DNA of 39,825 nucleotides from Prevotellaceae bacterium (GTDB lineage Bacteria > Bacteroidota > Bacteroidia > Bacteroidales > Paludibacteraceae), in assembly GCA_031270065.1 (NCBI GenBank), contig JAISYF010000086.1:1-39825 (forward strand). The letters run 5' to 3'. The translations under genes were made by a program, and so were the position numbers. The notes below the pieces were generated by a model. That model searched no databases, was not told the origin of the DNA, and saw nothing but the letters and a program-made list of their open reading frames with translations. Positions 7,756-16,163 of this stretch are shown piece by piece. The stretch's first letter is position 1. The number at the start of each line of letters is the position of its first letter.

Positions 7756-9324
7756 ATGCAAAAAAATCGATTATATTATGGCGACAATCTCGAAATTATT
7801 CCGAAAATTCCTTTGGAAAGCGTTGATTTGTGCTATATCGACCCGCCTTTTAATTCCAACAGAGATTACAATCTGATTTATAATAATGTTGGCAAAGAAG
7901 ACAAGGCGCAAGTTCAGGCATTTACAGATACTTGGGAGTGGGACAATGCCGCAATAGACGGTTATAACGAAATTATATCAAATGAAAATAATTTTTATAC
8001 TTTGCAAACCGTCAATTTGATTGAGGCGTTGTACAAAATTCTCAAACAGGGAAATTTGCTTGCTTATATAGTTAGTATGACTCAGCGGATTGCTCATATT
8101 TATCGAGTGTTAAAGCCAACAGGCAGTTTTTATTTGCATTGCGACCCTACTGCAAGCCACTATTTAAAGTTAGTTTTAGACAGCATTTTTTGTCCAAAAG
8201 GAGGTGATTTTCGCAACGAAATAGCGTGGTGCTACAAATCGCGACCTCAATCAAAAAAATATTTTGGAAAAAAACACGATGTTATTTTCTTTTATACAAA
8301 AAGCAATAAATACACGTTTAATTGGGCAGATGTTGCTCGACCATTATCTGAGAGCACAAAAAAAAAATATCGGCTTATTGATGAAAACGGCAGAAAATAT
8401 CGTTTGCAAGGGCGCGGAATAAAAGGCAGTCCTGTTTGCTCGGCAAAAGATGTTGATATAAAATGGGAACAAACCAATCCAGAACTTGTTGTACGCGACT
8501 ATTTAGACGAAAAAATTGGTGTTGCGCTTGAAGATTGGTGGGAAATTGATATTATAAATCAGTCGGCAAAAGAGCGTTTGGGGTACAGCACTCAAAAGCC
8601 AGAAGCCCTTTTGGAACGAATTATTGAGGCTTCGAGCAACGAAAGCGATGTGATTTTAGACGCTTATTGCGGTTGCGGAACAACGGTTGCCGTAGCAGAA
8701 AAATTAAAACGCAGATGGATTGGAATTGACATAACATATCAAAGTATATCGTTGATACTCAAGCGTTTAGAGGAAAAGTTTGAAAATGGCAAGCAACTTA
8801 TAGAAGATATAAATCTTGCGGGAGTTCCCCAAGATTTGGAAAGTGCAAGAGCATTGGCAAATAAAAAAGACGACCGCACGCGCAAAGAGTTTGAAAAATG
8901 GGCGATTCTTACATTTGCAAACAATCGCGCTTATATCAACGAGCAAAAGGGAGCGGACAAAGGTATTGACGGCATTGCAAAAATGGCGGTAAGTGCGGAA
9001 GAGTCAAAAGATGTTTTGTTTTCGGTGAAATCGGGCAAAGTTGATGTGGCGCAAATTCGCGATTTTCGCGGAACGATTGAACGCGAAGGGGCGGCATTGG
9101 GATTTTTTATTACATTGCAAAATCCAACAAAGCCAATGTTGCAGGAGGCGCGTGATGCAGGACAATTTAACAATCCTTTGATTGACAGAAAAATAGACAA
9201 AATACAGATTGTTACCATTGAACAAATACTAAAAAAAGAAAGAATGTCTTTGCCTTTAATGCGTGATATTTTGAAAAAGGCGCAACGGCAACAGTCTGAT
9301 GTCAGAAATTTAATTGAATTTTAG
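7756..9324 (+). CDS. DNA methyltransferase (N4/N6 type) fused to Mrr-like nuclease domain
   Basis: This 522-residue fusion has an N6-adenine/N4-cytosine methylase domain (about 1-340): catalytic motif DPPF at 29-32, a probable target-recognition insert in the middle, and a late SAM-binding motif DAYCGCGTT from D302 (order IV before I, the beta-class arrangement). The C-terminal half (about 375-522) resembles an Mrr-type PD-(D/E)xK nuclease, with GADKGIDG (D405) and FSVKSGK (K425), Ser taking the usual Glu/Gln position. It may be a one-protein restriction-modification enzyme. It is wedged between uppS (6-base gap) and bamA (25-base gap), on the same strand. Whether the nuclease is active and what site it recognises cannot be read from sequence. 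Confidence 0.85.
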   Translation: MQKNRLYYGDNLEIIPKIPLESVDLCYIDPPFNSNRDYNLIYNNVGKEDKAQVQAFTDTWEWDNAAIDGYNEIISNENNFYTLQTVNLIEALYKILKQGNLLAYIVSMTQRIAHIYRVLKPTGSFYLHCDPTASHYLKLVLDSIFCPKGGDFRNEIAWCYKSRPQSKKYFGKKHDVIFFYTKSNKYTFNWADVARPLSESTKKKYRLIDENGRKYRLQGRGIKGSPVCSAKDVDIKWEQTNPELVVRDYLDEKIGVALEDWWEIDIINQSAKERLGYSTQKPEALLERIIEASSNESDVILDAYCGCGTTVAVAEKLKRRWIGIDITYQSISLILKRLEEKFENGKQLIEDINLAGVPQDLESARALANKKDDRTRKEFEKWAILTFANNRAYINEQKGADKGIDGIAKMAVSAEESKDVLFSVKSGKVDVAQIRDFRGTIEREGAALGFFITLQNPTKPMLQEARDAGQFNNPLIDRKIDKIQIVTIEQILKKERMSLPLMRDILKKAQRQQSDVRNLIEF

Positions 9325-9349
9325 AAAAATAAATAATAATAAATATATA

Positions 9350-11965
9350 ATGAAAAAATTATTAATTTTAATACTGCTGTCGGCGTTTTTTTGCACAGGT
9401 TTTGCGCAGGAAAACGATACTGTAAGCGTACAAAACGAAAACGCAATCAGTTATGATGCAGTGAAAAAACTCATAATTGCCGATATAAAAGTTACGGGCG
9501 ACATAACGCACGAGGACTATGTGGTAATCGGCTTTTCGGGGCTGTCGGTTGGACAGGAAATTTCCGTTCCAGGAAGCGAAATTTCCTCTGCTGTGAGCCG
9601 TTTTTGGAAACAGGGCTATTTTTCGCAAGTGCAAATTTTGGCTGATAAAATCACCAACGACAGCGTTTGGCTTAATATTTCGTTGATGCAACGCCCGAAA
9701 ATTTTACAGATAACCTATTACGGCGTAAAAAAAACGGAAAAAGAGGACATTGAAAAAAAGATAAATATGTCGAAAGGCGATTATCTGACAACCGATTTAT
9801 TGGACAGAATAAAAATTCAGATTAAGAAATTTTTTGCCGAAAAAGGTTTTGAAAATAGTGAGGTGAATGTTTATCAAAAAAATGATAACGCAGGCAGTGT
9901 TGCGCTTGATATTAATGTAGAAAAGGGCGCAAAAGTTAAGGTACACGAAATCTATGTTGCTGGCAATAAGGCTCTTAGCGTGCGAAAAATTGACAAAGCA
10001 ATGAAAAAGACACACCGTTCCACCGATATTTTTAATATTTTTAAAAGTAAAAAATTTATAAAAAGCGAATACGAAAACGATAAAAATTTGGTTGTTGCAA
10101 AATATAATGAGATTGGTTACCGCGATGCCGAAATTTTGAGCGACAGCGTTGTGCATACAGACAGCGCGCACGTTGATATTTATTTGAAAATAGATGAAGG
10201 CAAAAAATATTATTTCGGTGATATAACTTGGATTGGCAACACCATTTATCCAAGCAGTGTGCTTTCGATGTATCTGAACATCAACAAAGGCGATATTTAT
10301 AACCTCAAACATTTGGAAAAACGGCTTAAAAGCGACGAAGACGCTGTTTCTTCGCTGTATAACGATAACGGTTATCTTTTTTTTCAGATTGACCCCGTTG
10401 AAAGCAGCATTGTCGGCGACACGATAAATTTTGAAATGCGAATATACGAGGGCAGACCCGCCTCCATTAACAACGTGGTAATCAACGGCAACGACCGCGT
10501 TTATGAACACGTTATCCGCCGCGAACTGCGCACTCGACCGGGAGCAATCTATTCTCAAAACGACCTTGTGCGTTCTCTGCGCGACTTGGCTCAAATGAAA
10601 CTTTTTGACGAGGAAAAACTTTTTACAGACGTTGATATTCAGCCCAATGTAGAAGATGGCACTGTTGATATTACATACAATTTGCAAACAAAATCGTCTG
10701 ACCAGTTTGAATTTTCGGCAGGTTACGGAGCGCAAGGCATTGTACTTTCTGTTGGAATAAAATTTACCAATTTTGCAATTCAAAATCTTTTCAAAAAAGA
10801 TATGTACCGCATTTTGCCTCAGGGCGAAGGGCAGACTTTTGGTATAAAAGCACAGGCAAACGGCAAATATTATCAAAATTATTCGATACAATTTTTTGAG
10901 CCATGGCTCGGCGGAAAACGTCCTAATTCATTGTCCGTCAGCGCATATTACGCAATTCAAACGGGAGTAAGCCAGCGTTATCAGCAAAATTACTACAATT
11001 CTTCGATGTACGGCTACAATTCTTATAGCCAACTCTACGGCAATGGAAATTCTTATGACGATTCCTACAACAGTATGGAATACGACACTGGAACGCGAAT
11101 GCTTACTTTCGGAGCATCTATCGGCATCGGCACGCGCTTAAAGTGGCCTGACGACTATTTTTCGCTCTATACCGAAGTTTCGTACCAAAATTATAATCTG
11201 AGAAATTGGTATCAATATTTGTTTGGTTTCAGAAACGGCACATCAAACAATCTTTCTTTAGGAATTACCTTGCAGCGAAATTCTATTGACCAACCTATTT
11301 ATACAAAGCGCGGTTCTACATTTACTTTTTCGGTTTCCGCAACGCCGCCGTATTCTTTGATTAATGGAAAAGATTACAGCAAAGCCACGCCTGAGGAAAC
11401 GCGGAAATGGATTGAGTATCATAAATGGAAATTTTCAGGCAAAATGTTTGTTCCGCTCTCGAAAAATGATAAACTTGTGTTGATGGCGCGGGTTGAATAC
11501 GGTTTTGTGGGTTATTACAATAAATATAAGCAGTCGCCTTTTGAAAAATTTTATGTTGGAGGAGATGGAATGTCGGGCTACACCACGCCGGGAACGGAAA
11601 CAATCGGCTTGCGCGGTTACACTTCGGGGTCACTAACGCCGTCTAAAATAGTTGATGGCTACTCCGTTTCCAATGGAAATCTTTACTCGCGACTCACAAT
11701 GGAACTCCGCTACCCGATAATGATGCAGCAATCGACCACAATTTGGGCTTTGGCGTTTTTGGAAGGAGGAAATTGTTGGGACACATTAAAAAAATTCAAT
11801 CCGTTTGATTTAAAACGCTCTGCGGGAGTAGGTTTGAGGGTTTATTTGCCAATGTTCGGACTTTTGGGAGTGGATTGGGGCTACGGTTTCGACAGAATAG
11901 CGGGCGACACAACAGGAAAAGCGTCAGGTAGCCAGTTTACGTTTGTTTTAGGACAGGAATTTTAA
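9350..11965 (+). CDS. bamA: Outer membrane protein assembly factor BamA
   Basis: This 871-residue Omp85 protein inserts beta-barrel proteins into the outer membrane. It has a signal peptide MKKLLILILLSAFFCTGFAQ, POTRA repeats over about 40-430 (for example INNVVINGNDRVYEHVIRRE and the preceding YFGDITWIGNTIY), then a barrel with an L6-like GLRGYTSG segment and the terminal phenylalanine (FVLGQEF). I use the ATG at 9350; an upstream in-frame TTG at 9314 overlaps the previous gene and would bury the signal peptide. A Tyr/Asn/Ser-rich stretch near residues 543-580 is probably an extracellular loop insertion. It stands directly downstream of the methyltransferase-nuclease gene. Confidence 0.95.
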   Translation: MKKLLILILLSAFFCTGFAQENDTVSVQNENAISYDAVKKLIIADIKVTGDITHEDYVVIGFSGLSVGQEISVPGSEISSAVSRFWKQGYFSQVQILADKITNDSVWLNISLMQRPKILQITYYGVKKTEKEDIEKKINMSKGDYLTTDLLDRIKIQIKKFFAEKGFENSEVNVYQKNDNAGSVALDINVEKGAKVKVHEIYVAGNKALSVRKIDKAMKKTHRSTDIFNIFKSKKFIKSEYENDKNLVVAKYNEIGYRDAEILSDSVVHTDSAHVDIYLKIDEGKKYYFGDITWIGNTIYPSSVLSMYLNINKGDIYNLKHLEKRLKSDEDAVSSLYNDNGYLFFQIDPVESSIVGDTINFEMRIYEGRPASINNVVINGNDRVYEHVIRRELRTRPGAIYSQNDLVRSLRDLAQMKLFDEEKLFTDVDIQPNVEDGTVDITYNLQTKSSDQFEFSAGYGAQGIVLSVGIKFTNFAIQNLFKKDMYRILPQGEGQTFGIKAQANGKYYQNYSIQFFEPWLGGKRPNSLSVSAYYAIQTGVSQRYQQNYYNSSMYGYNSYSQLYGNGNSYDDSYNSMEYDTGTRMLTFGASIGIGTRLKWPDDYFSLYTEVSYQNYNLRNWYQYLFGFRNGTSNNLSLGITLQRNSIDQPIYTKRGSTFTFSVSATPPYSLINGKDYSKATPEETRKWIEYHKWKFSGKMFVPLSKNDKLVLMARVEYGFVGYYNKYKQSPFEKFYVGGDGMSGYTTPGTETIGLRGYTSGSLTPSKIVDGYSVSNGNLYSRLTMELRYPIMMQQSTTIWALAFLEGGNCWDTLKKFNPFDLKRSAGVGLRVYLPMFGLLGVDWGYGFDRIAGDTTGKASGSQFTFVLGQEF

Positions 11966-11980
11966 TCAATTACAAATTAA

Positions 11981-12078
11981 AAATTACGAAGTTATGAAAT
12001 CTGACTGTTATACAGAAAAAATTTGTAAAATTTCAGGTAAAATTAAAATCACAGTTTCTAAAACGTAATTCGTAATTT
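11981..12078. repeat. AT-rich inverted repeat between bamA and ompH
   Basis: The arms AAATTACGAA (11981-11990) and TTCGTAATTT (12069-12078) are perfect reverse complements about 78 bases apart. Pairs of AATTACGAA arms are typical dispersed intergenic repeats in AT-rich Bacteroidetes DNA. A role as transcript structure is possible but unproven. Confidence 0.4.
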
Positions 12079-12103
12079 ACAACATTTAAAATAACTTATA
12101 ACA

Positions 12104-12628
12104 ATGAAAAGATTTATTTTAGTATCAACAATTTTGTTTTCTGTTGTTTTTGCAGGAAACGCGCAAAAATACGCCGTTGTAGATATGGATTATATTTTAA
12201 AATCCGTACCTGCGTATGAGTCTGCAAATGACCAACTTAACCAACTTTCCAACAGGTGGCAAAAGGAAGTTGAGGCGTTGCTCACCGAAGTGCAAACTAT
12301 GTACAAAAATTATCAAACGGAACTTGTTTTTCTTTCTGCCGAAATGAAAACCAAGCGCGAGGAGGAAATTATAGCCAAAGAGCGCGAGGCTAACGAACTG
12401 AAACGCAAGTATTTTGGGCAAGACGGAGAACTTTTTAAAAGGCGAGAGGCGTTGATTAAACCTGTTCAGGAGGAAATTTACAACGCAATTCAAGAACTTG
12501 CCAACAGTCGCAAGGATAAATTCGACTTGGTGCTTGACAAAAACTCCAACTCTGGCATAATTTTTGCTGCGCCTAAAATTGATATTAGTGATGACGTGCT
12601 GCAACAAATGGGTTACGGCGCAAAATAG
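12104..12628 (+). CDS. OmpH/Skp family periplasmic chaperone (first copy)
   Basis: This 174-residue protein has a signal peptide (MKRFILVSTILFSVVFAGNAQ) and the OmpH opening KYAVVDMDYILKSVPAYESA. A long charged coiled coil follows (about 40-140, rich in Glu/Lys/Gln, forming the tentacles of the Skp trimer), with a short C-terminal strand region. Skp holds unfolded outer-membrane proteins for BamA, which fits its place right after bamA. A paralogue follows after a repeat-filled gap of 490 bases; such tandem pairs are usual in Bacteroidetes. Confidence 0.9.
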   Translation: MKRFILVSTILFSVVFAGNAQKYAVVDMDYILKSVPAYESANDQLNQLSNRWQKEVEALLTEVQTMYKNYQTELVFLSAEMKTKREEEIIAKEREANELKRKYFGQDGELFKRREALIKPVQEEIYNAIQELANSRKDKFDLVLDKNSNSGIIFAAPKIDISDDVLQQMGYGAK

Positions 12629-12639
12629 AACAAAGATAA

Positions 12640-12699
12640 AAGACTGCTTCGCTAAAATAACAAAGACAAATGCAAAATTTTAGCGAATTATTTAGTCTT
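12640..12699 (+). terminator. Stem-loop after the first ompH gene
   Basis: An inner 11-bp perfect stem pairs TTCGCTAAAAT (12648-12658) with ATTTTAGCGAA (12677-12687). It is extended by an outer AAGACT/AGTCTT pair (12640-12645 with 12694-12699). It begins 11 bases after the stop. There is no strong T tract, so it could be a terminator, an RNA-stabilising hairpin or part of the adjoining repeat array. Confidence 0.5.
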
Positions 12700-12725
12700 G
12701 TTTCTTGGTGAAAAATAAAAATTTT

Positions 12726-12755
12726 AAAATAAAATAAAATAAAATAAAATAAAAT
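12726..12755 (+). repeat. AAAAT pentanucleotide microsatellite, six copies
   Basis: Six uninterrupted AAAAT units lie between the stem-loop and the minisatellite. The tract is prone to slippage and lies upstream of the second ompH gene. Confidence 0.9.
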
Positions 12756-12758
12756 AAA

Positions 12759-13105
12759 TCAAACAAAGACAAAAAATGATAATAACTTTCACAAGTCTTT
12801 ATTCTTTGCTCTTTACTCTTTGTTCTAAATTATTAACAAATAAAAAAAAATCAAACAAAGACAAAAAATAAAAATAACTTTCACAAGTCTTTATTCTTTA
12901 CTCTTTGTTCTTTGCTCTAAATTATTAACAAATAAAAAAAAAAAATCAAACAAAGACAAAAAATGATAATAACTTTCACAAGTCTTTATTCTTTACTCTT
13001 TGCTCTTTGTTCTAAATTATTAACAACGACAAAAAATAAAAATAACTTTCACAAGTCTTTATTCTTTGTTCTTTACTCTTTGTTCTAAATTATTAACAAA
13101 TTAAA
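12759..13105 (+). repeat. Four-copy minisatellite upstream of second ompH
   Basis: Four tandem units start at 12759, 12851, 12946 and about 13027, each 80-95 bp. Each contains a CAAAGACAAAAAAT-like head, the invariant block AATAACTTTCACAAGTCTTT, a run of (C/T)TCTTT(A/G) heptamers in differing order, and the tail CTAAATTATTAACAA. The last unit ends 15 bases before the ompH ATG. I see no coding capacity. The heptamers give TAnnnTTTG near-matches to the -7 promoter consensus, but with one extra spacer base. Confidence 0.9.
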
Positions 13106-13119
13106 AATATTTTAAAGTA

Positions 13120-13635
13120 ATGAAAAAATTAGTATTATTGGCAGCAATCGCTGCAATGCCTTTTTTTGCATCGGCGCAAGAGTTGAAATTCGGTTACCTC
13201 AATGCAATGCAGGTTCTCTATGCAATGCCTGAAATTTCTGACGTAGAAAAACAAATAGCGGATTATTCTGCTCAAAACAGAAAAATGTTGGAAGACATGC
13301 AAGCAGAGGCGCAAAAACAGTACGATTTGCTGCAACAAATGCTGCAAGACGCAACCGCAACTGACGCGAAAAAGAAAGTTCAGCAGGAAACCGTTGAAAC
13401 TCTTGCACAACGTTTGCAAACTACGCAGGTTACAATTCAGCAAGATATGCAGCAAAAACAATCGCAACTCTTGCAGCCCGTTCAGGACAAACTGCAAAAA
13501 GCGATTGACTCTGTTGGCAAAAAAAACAACTTCTTTATGGTGTTTAATCTTGATTCTGAGGCAGTTGTCTATAAATCGGAAAAGGCGGTTGATGTTACTG
13601 CACTTGTGAAAAAAGAATTAGGAATTAAAGAATAG
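13120..13635 (+). CDS. OmpH/Skp family periplasmic chaperone (second copy)
   Basis: This 171-residue Skp-like protein has a signal peptide MKKLVLLAAIAAMPFFASAQ, the OmpH opening LKFGYLNAMQVLYAMPEISD, a glutamine-rich coiled coil (about 45-125) and a C-terminal FFMVFNLDSEAVVYKS strand pair typical of the family. It presumably shares the role of carrying outer-membrane proteins with the first copy. The two copies are clearly diverged, so it is an old duplication. The minisatellite makes up nearly its whole upstream region and so probably contains its promoter. Confidence 0.9.
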   Translation: MKKLVLLAAIAAMPFFASAQELKFGYLNAMQVLYAMPEISDVEKQIADYSAQNRKMLEDMQAEAQKQYDLLQQMLQDATATDAKKKVQQETVETLAQRLQTTQVTIQQDMQQKQSQLLQPVQDKLQKAIDSVGKKNNFFMVFNLDSEAVVYKSEKAVDVTALVKKELGIKE

Positions 13636-13646
13636 TCGTTTTTTTA

Positions 13647-13750
13647 GTTATTTATCGTTGTTAATAATTATAGATAATTATTAACGATTGTTTGTTGTAA
13701 AGAAATAATTATTAACTGTTAATAACGCTAAACGGATAACTATAAATAAC
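13647..13750. repeat. GTTATT/AATAAC inverted-repeat tract upstream of lpxA
   Basis: A perfect hairpin at 13660-13685 has an 11-bp stem (GTTAATAATTA/TAATTATTAAC) and a 4-base TAGA loop. It sits inside a longer tract whose ends GTTATTTAT (13647-13655) and ATAAATAAC (13742-13750) are also complementary. The vocabulary resembles the decamer array before the LptF/G gene. It could end the ompH transcript or shape the lpxA leader. Confidence 0.6.
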
Positions 13751-13764
13751 AAATTTTTAAAATT

Positions 13765-14541
13765 ATGATTCATTCAACAGCGATAATCCACCCGACTGCA
13801 AAGATTGGCGAAAACGTTGAAATAGAGCCGTTTGTAACCATCGGCGAGAATGTGGAAATTGGCGACGGCACTGTGATAATGGCGAAAGCCTGCATTGTAA
13901 AAAATGTAAAAATGGGCAAAAACAACCGCATTTTTCATTCCGCTGTTATCGGCAGCGACCCGCAGGATTTGAAGTTTGCAGGCGAAGAAACTTTCGTTGA
14001 GATTGGCGACAATAACACTTTGCGAGAGTTTGTTTCCGTACATCGCGGCACTGCATCAAGGGGAAAAACCGTTATAGGCAACGGCTGTTTGATTATGGCG
14101 TATTGCCACGTTGCGCACGACTGCGTTTTGCAGGACAATATCATTATGTCGAACGCGGTGCAACTTGCGGGCGAGGTCGAAATTGACAATTTTGCAATTC
14201 TCGGCGGCGGTGCCTTGCTACACCAGTTTTCAAAAATCGGCAAACACGTTATGATACAGGGCGGCGCGCTGGTAAATAAAGATATTCCGCCTTTTATAAC
14301 GGCAGCCCGCGAGCCGATTTCGTTTGCTGGAATAAACATTGTAGGACTTCGCCGCAGAGGTTTTTCCAACGAGCAAATCGCTGATATTCAAGATATTTAC
14401 CGAATTATTATGCTATCAGGCTTGAATGTTACAAACGCTGTGCAAAAAGTAGAGGCGGAATTTGCCGATACCGAAATCCGCGCAGAAATTCTTGATTTTA
14501 TCAAAGCCTCTACAAGAGGAATTTTGAACAAGGTAAATTAG
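13765..14541 (+). CDS. lpxA: Acyl-ACP--UDP-N-acetylglucosamine O-acyltransferase
   Basis: This 258-residue cytoplasmic trimeric enzyme does the first step of lipid A synthesis, moving a 3-hydroxyacyl chain from ACP to UDP-GlcNAc. A left-handed beta-helix of hexapeptide repeats begins at residue 1 (IHSTAIIHPTAKIGENVEIE), the catalytic histidine lies in CHVAHDC at H118, and an alpha-helical C-terminus (REPISFAGINIVGLRRRGFS onward) completes the fold. The length matches the family. Here it stands apart from lpxD/lpxC/fabZ, following the chaperone genes. Confidence 0.96.
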   Translation: MIHSTAIIHPTAKIGENVEIEPFVTIGENVEIGDGTVIMAKACIVKNVKMGKNNRIFHSAVIGSDPQDLKFAGEETFVEIGDNNTLREFVSVHRGTASRGKTVIGNGCLIMAYCHVAHDCVLQDNIIMSNAVQLAGEVEIDNFAILGGGALLHQFSKIGKHVMIQGGALVNKDIPPFITAAREPISFAGINIVGLRRRGFSNEQIADIQDIYRIIMLSGLNVTNAVQKVEAEFADTEIRAEILDFIKASTRGILNKVN

Positions 14542-14642
14542 AACACAGAGGACGCAGATTTAACAGGCTGACACAAATAGATACATTAAAAAAAAAAAAA
14601 ATGTGTAAATTTGTTTGATATGTGTTCAAAAAACATAAAAAA

Positions 14643-15734
14643 ATGAACAATCTTTACGCCATAGCCCTCACTTTTATAAAGGGAATTGGACCGATAAGCG
14701 CGAAAAATCTTTTGGCGCATTTTGGTGGTTTTGACGCTGTTTTTGCTGAAAATAAAGCCGCTTTGGCAAAAATTCCGCGCATTGGACAAATTCTTTCTGA
14801 CGAAAAAATCAAAAAAGAGGCGTTGCTAAGAGCCGAGCAAGAGTTGAATTTTGCAGAAAAACACCGCATAAAAGTTCATTTCTATACCGACAAAACTTAC
14901 CCATACCGCCTGAAAGAATGCGAGGATTCGCCGATAATTCTCTATTCGATTGGAAATGAGGATTTTAATTCGGGGCATTTTCTCGCCGTTGTCGGCACGC
15001 GCAACATTACCCCCTACGGAAAGGAAGTTTGCAGCAAAATTATAAACGAACTATCTGTAAATCAGTCAAATACAACTATTGTCAGCGGTCTTGCCTACGG
15101 CGTTGACGGTTGCGCGCATAAGGCTGCTTTGACGGAAAAACTCAAAACTTTTGCCGTTGTGGCACACGGTTTAGACACTATTTATCCGTCTCAGCATAAG
15201 GCGTTAGCGGAAAAAATTGTCAAAAGCGGTGGCGCAATCGTTACCGAATACCCGTCGAAAACCGCGCCTGAGGCAGCAAATTTTGTGCAGCGCAACCGTA
15301 TTATTGCAGGTTTGTGCGATGCTACTCTTGTGGTGGAGTCTGCTGAAAAAGGCGGCGCGTTGCTAACAGCCTTAGCAGCAAACAGTTATAATCGAGATGT
15401 GTTCGCAATCGCAGGCAGAGTAGGTGATGAATTTTCAGCGGGCTGCAACAATCTTATAAAAACCAACTGCGCCCAACTTGCAACCTCCGCCGCTGATATT
15501 GAGCAATTTATGGATTGGGAAAAGAGCGAGGCAAAGCAGCAGACGCTTTTCGCTGAACTTTCCGATGAGGAACAAAAGATTGTAGAAAACCTCCACGCCA
15601 AAGAAATGAACGCAAACGACCTAAGCCGCGAACTAAATATGCCCGTACAAAAATTGCTTTCAACCCTTATTTTAATGGAATTTAAAGGGTTAATTACCGC
15701 GCTGCCCGGCAATTATTACAAGATAAAATTGTGA
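14643..15734 (+). CDS. dprA: DNA-processing protein DprA
   Basis: This 363-residue protein loads RecA onto incoming single-stranded DNA during natural transformation. An N-terminal helix-hairpin-helix region (FIKGIGPISAKNLLAHFGG) precedes the Rossmann-like core: AVVGTRNITPYGKEV, IVSGLAYGVDGCAHKAAL, AHGLDTIYP, TEYPSKTAPEAANFVQRNRI and AGRVGDEFSAGCNNLI. A C-terminal winged-helix domain closes the protein (about 305-363). I choose the ATG at 14643; a GTG at 14622 would add seven Lys-rich residues with no conservation signal. It suggests the lineage can take up DNA or recombine it, though dprA is widespread. Confidence 0.95.
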   Translation: MNNLYAIALTFIKGIGPISAKNLLAHFGGFDAVFAENKAALAKIPRIGQILSDEKIKKEALLRAEQELNFAEKHRIKVHFYTDKTYPYRLKECEDSPIILYSIGNEDFNSGHFLAVVGTRNITPYGKEVCSKIINELSVNQSNTTIVSGLAYGVDGCAHKAALTEKLKTFAVVAHGLDTIYPSQHKALAEKIVKSGGAIVTEYPSKTAPEAANFVQRNRIIAGLCDATLVVESAEKGGALLTALAANSYNRDVFAIAGRVGDEFSAGCNNLIKTNCAQLATSAADIEQFMDWEKSEAKQQTLFAELSDEEQKIVENLHAKEMNANDLSRELNMPVQKLLSTLILMEFKGLITALPGNYYKIKL

Positions 15735-16163
15735 AGAATGGATTAATTTTTTTAGACACTAACATAATCGATTGACAATTAACAATTAATAATTTCTCTG
15801 TGTTTATCAGTGTAATCAGTGGCAAAAAAATAACACAAAAATTTTTATACCCGACTTTCGATGTTGTGCCCTGTTTTGCAGATTTAATCCGCAATCTAAA
15901 TTTTAAACGATAAAATTGTGGAAAAAATTGCAATAAAAGGGTAAAAAATACACGTTTTTGGGCATTAATTTCTCGAAAAAATCTATATTTTTTACTGTAA
16001 ATTTTTAATCTAAATATCTAATAATCAGCACTTATTGCTGTTTTTCGTTAAAAAATTTTCTATATTTTTTTATTTCACAGTTACAAGCAATGTAATAAAC
16101 AAGTAACTTTGCATTCAATATTAATCAAAAATTTTATTATTTATCTTAAAAAAAAAATTTACT
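15735..16163. other. Intergenic region after dprA
   Basis: I see no gene here. It holds AT-rich filler, a CTCTGTGTTTATCAGTGTAA-type dispersed motif near 15796-15823 (part of which recurs inverted at 65-76), and the -7 promoter element at 16104-16111 for the next gene. No clear terminator follows dprA. Confidence 0.6.
16104..16111 (+). promoter_or_regulatory. -7 promoter element of the secreted-protein gene
   Basis: TAACTTTG matches the consensus and lies 53 bases before the ATG at 16164, giving a leader of roughly 45 bases. Confidence 0.55.

Noticed and set aside
9314-9349. Upstream TTG start for bamA
   Set aside because: It would overlap the methyltransferase end and place 12 polar residues before a clear signal peptide; the ATG at 9350 fits better.
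9797-10891. 364-residue minus-strand frame inside bamA
   Set aside because: It mirrors a strong BamA coding sequence, and its Phe/Asn/Ile/Cys-rich content is typical of antisense reading of AT-rich genes.
12759-13105. CRISPR-like array
   Set aside because: The units are near-identical throughout, with no unique spacers; this is a minisatellite.
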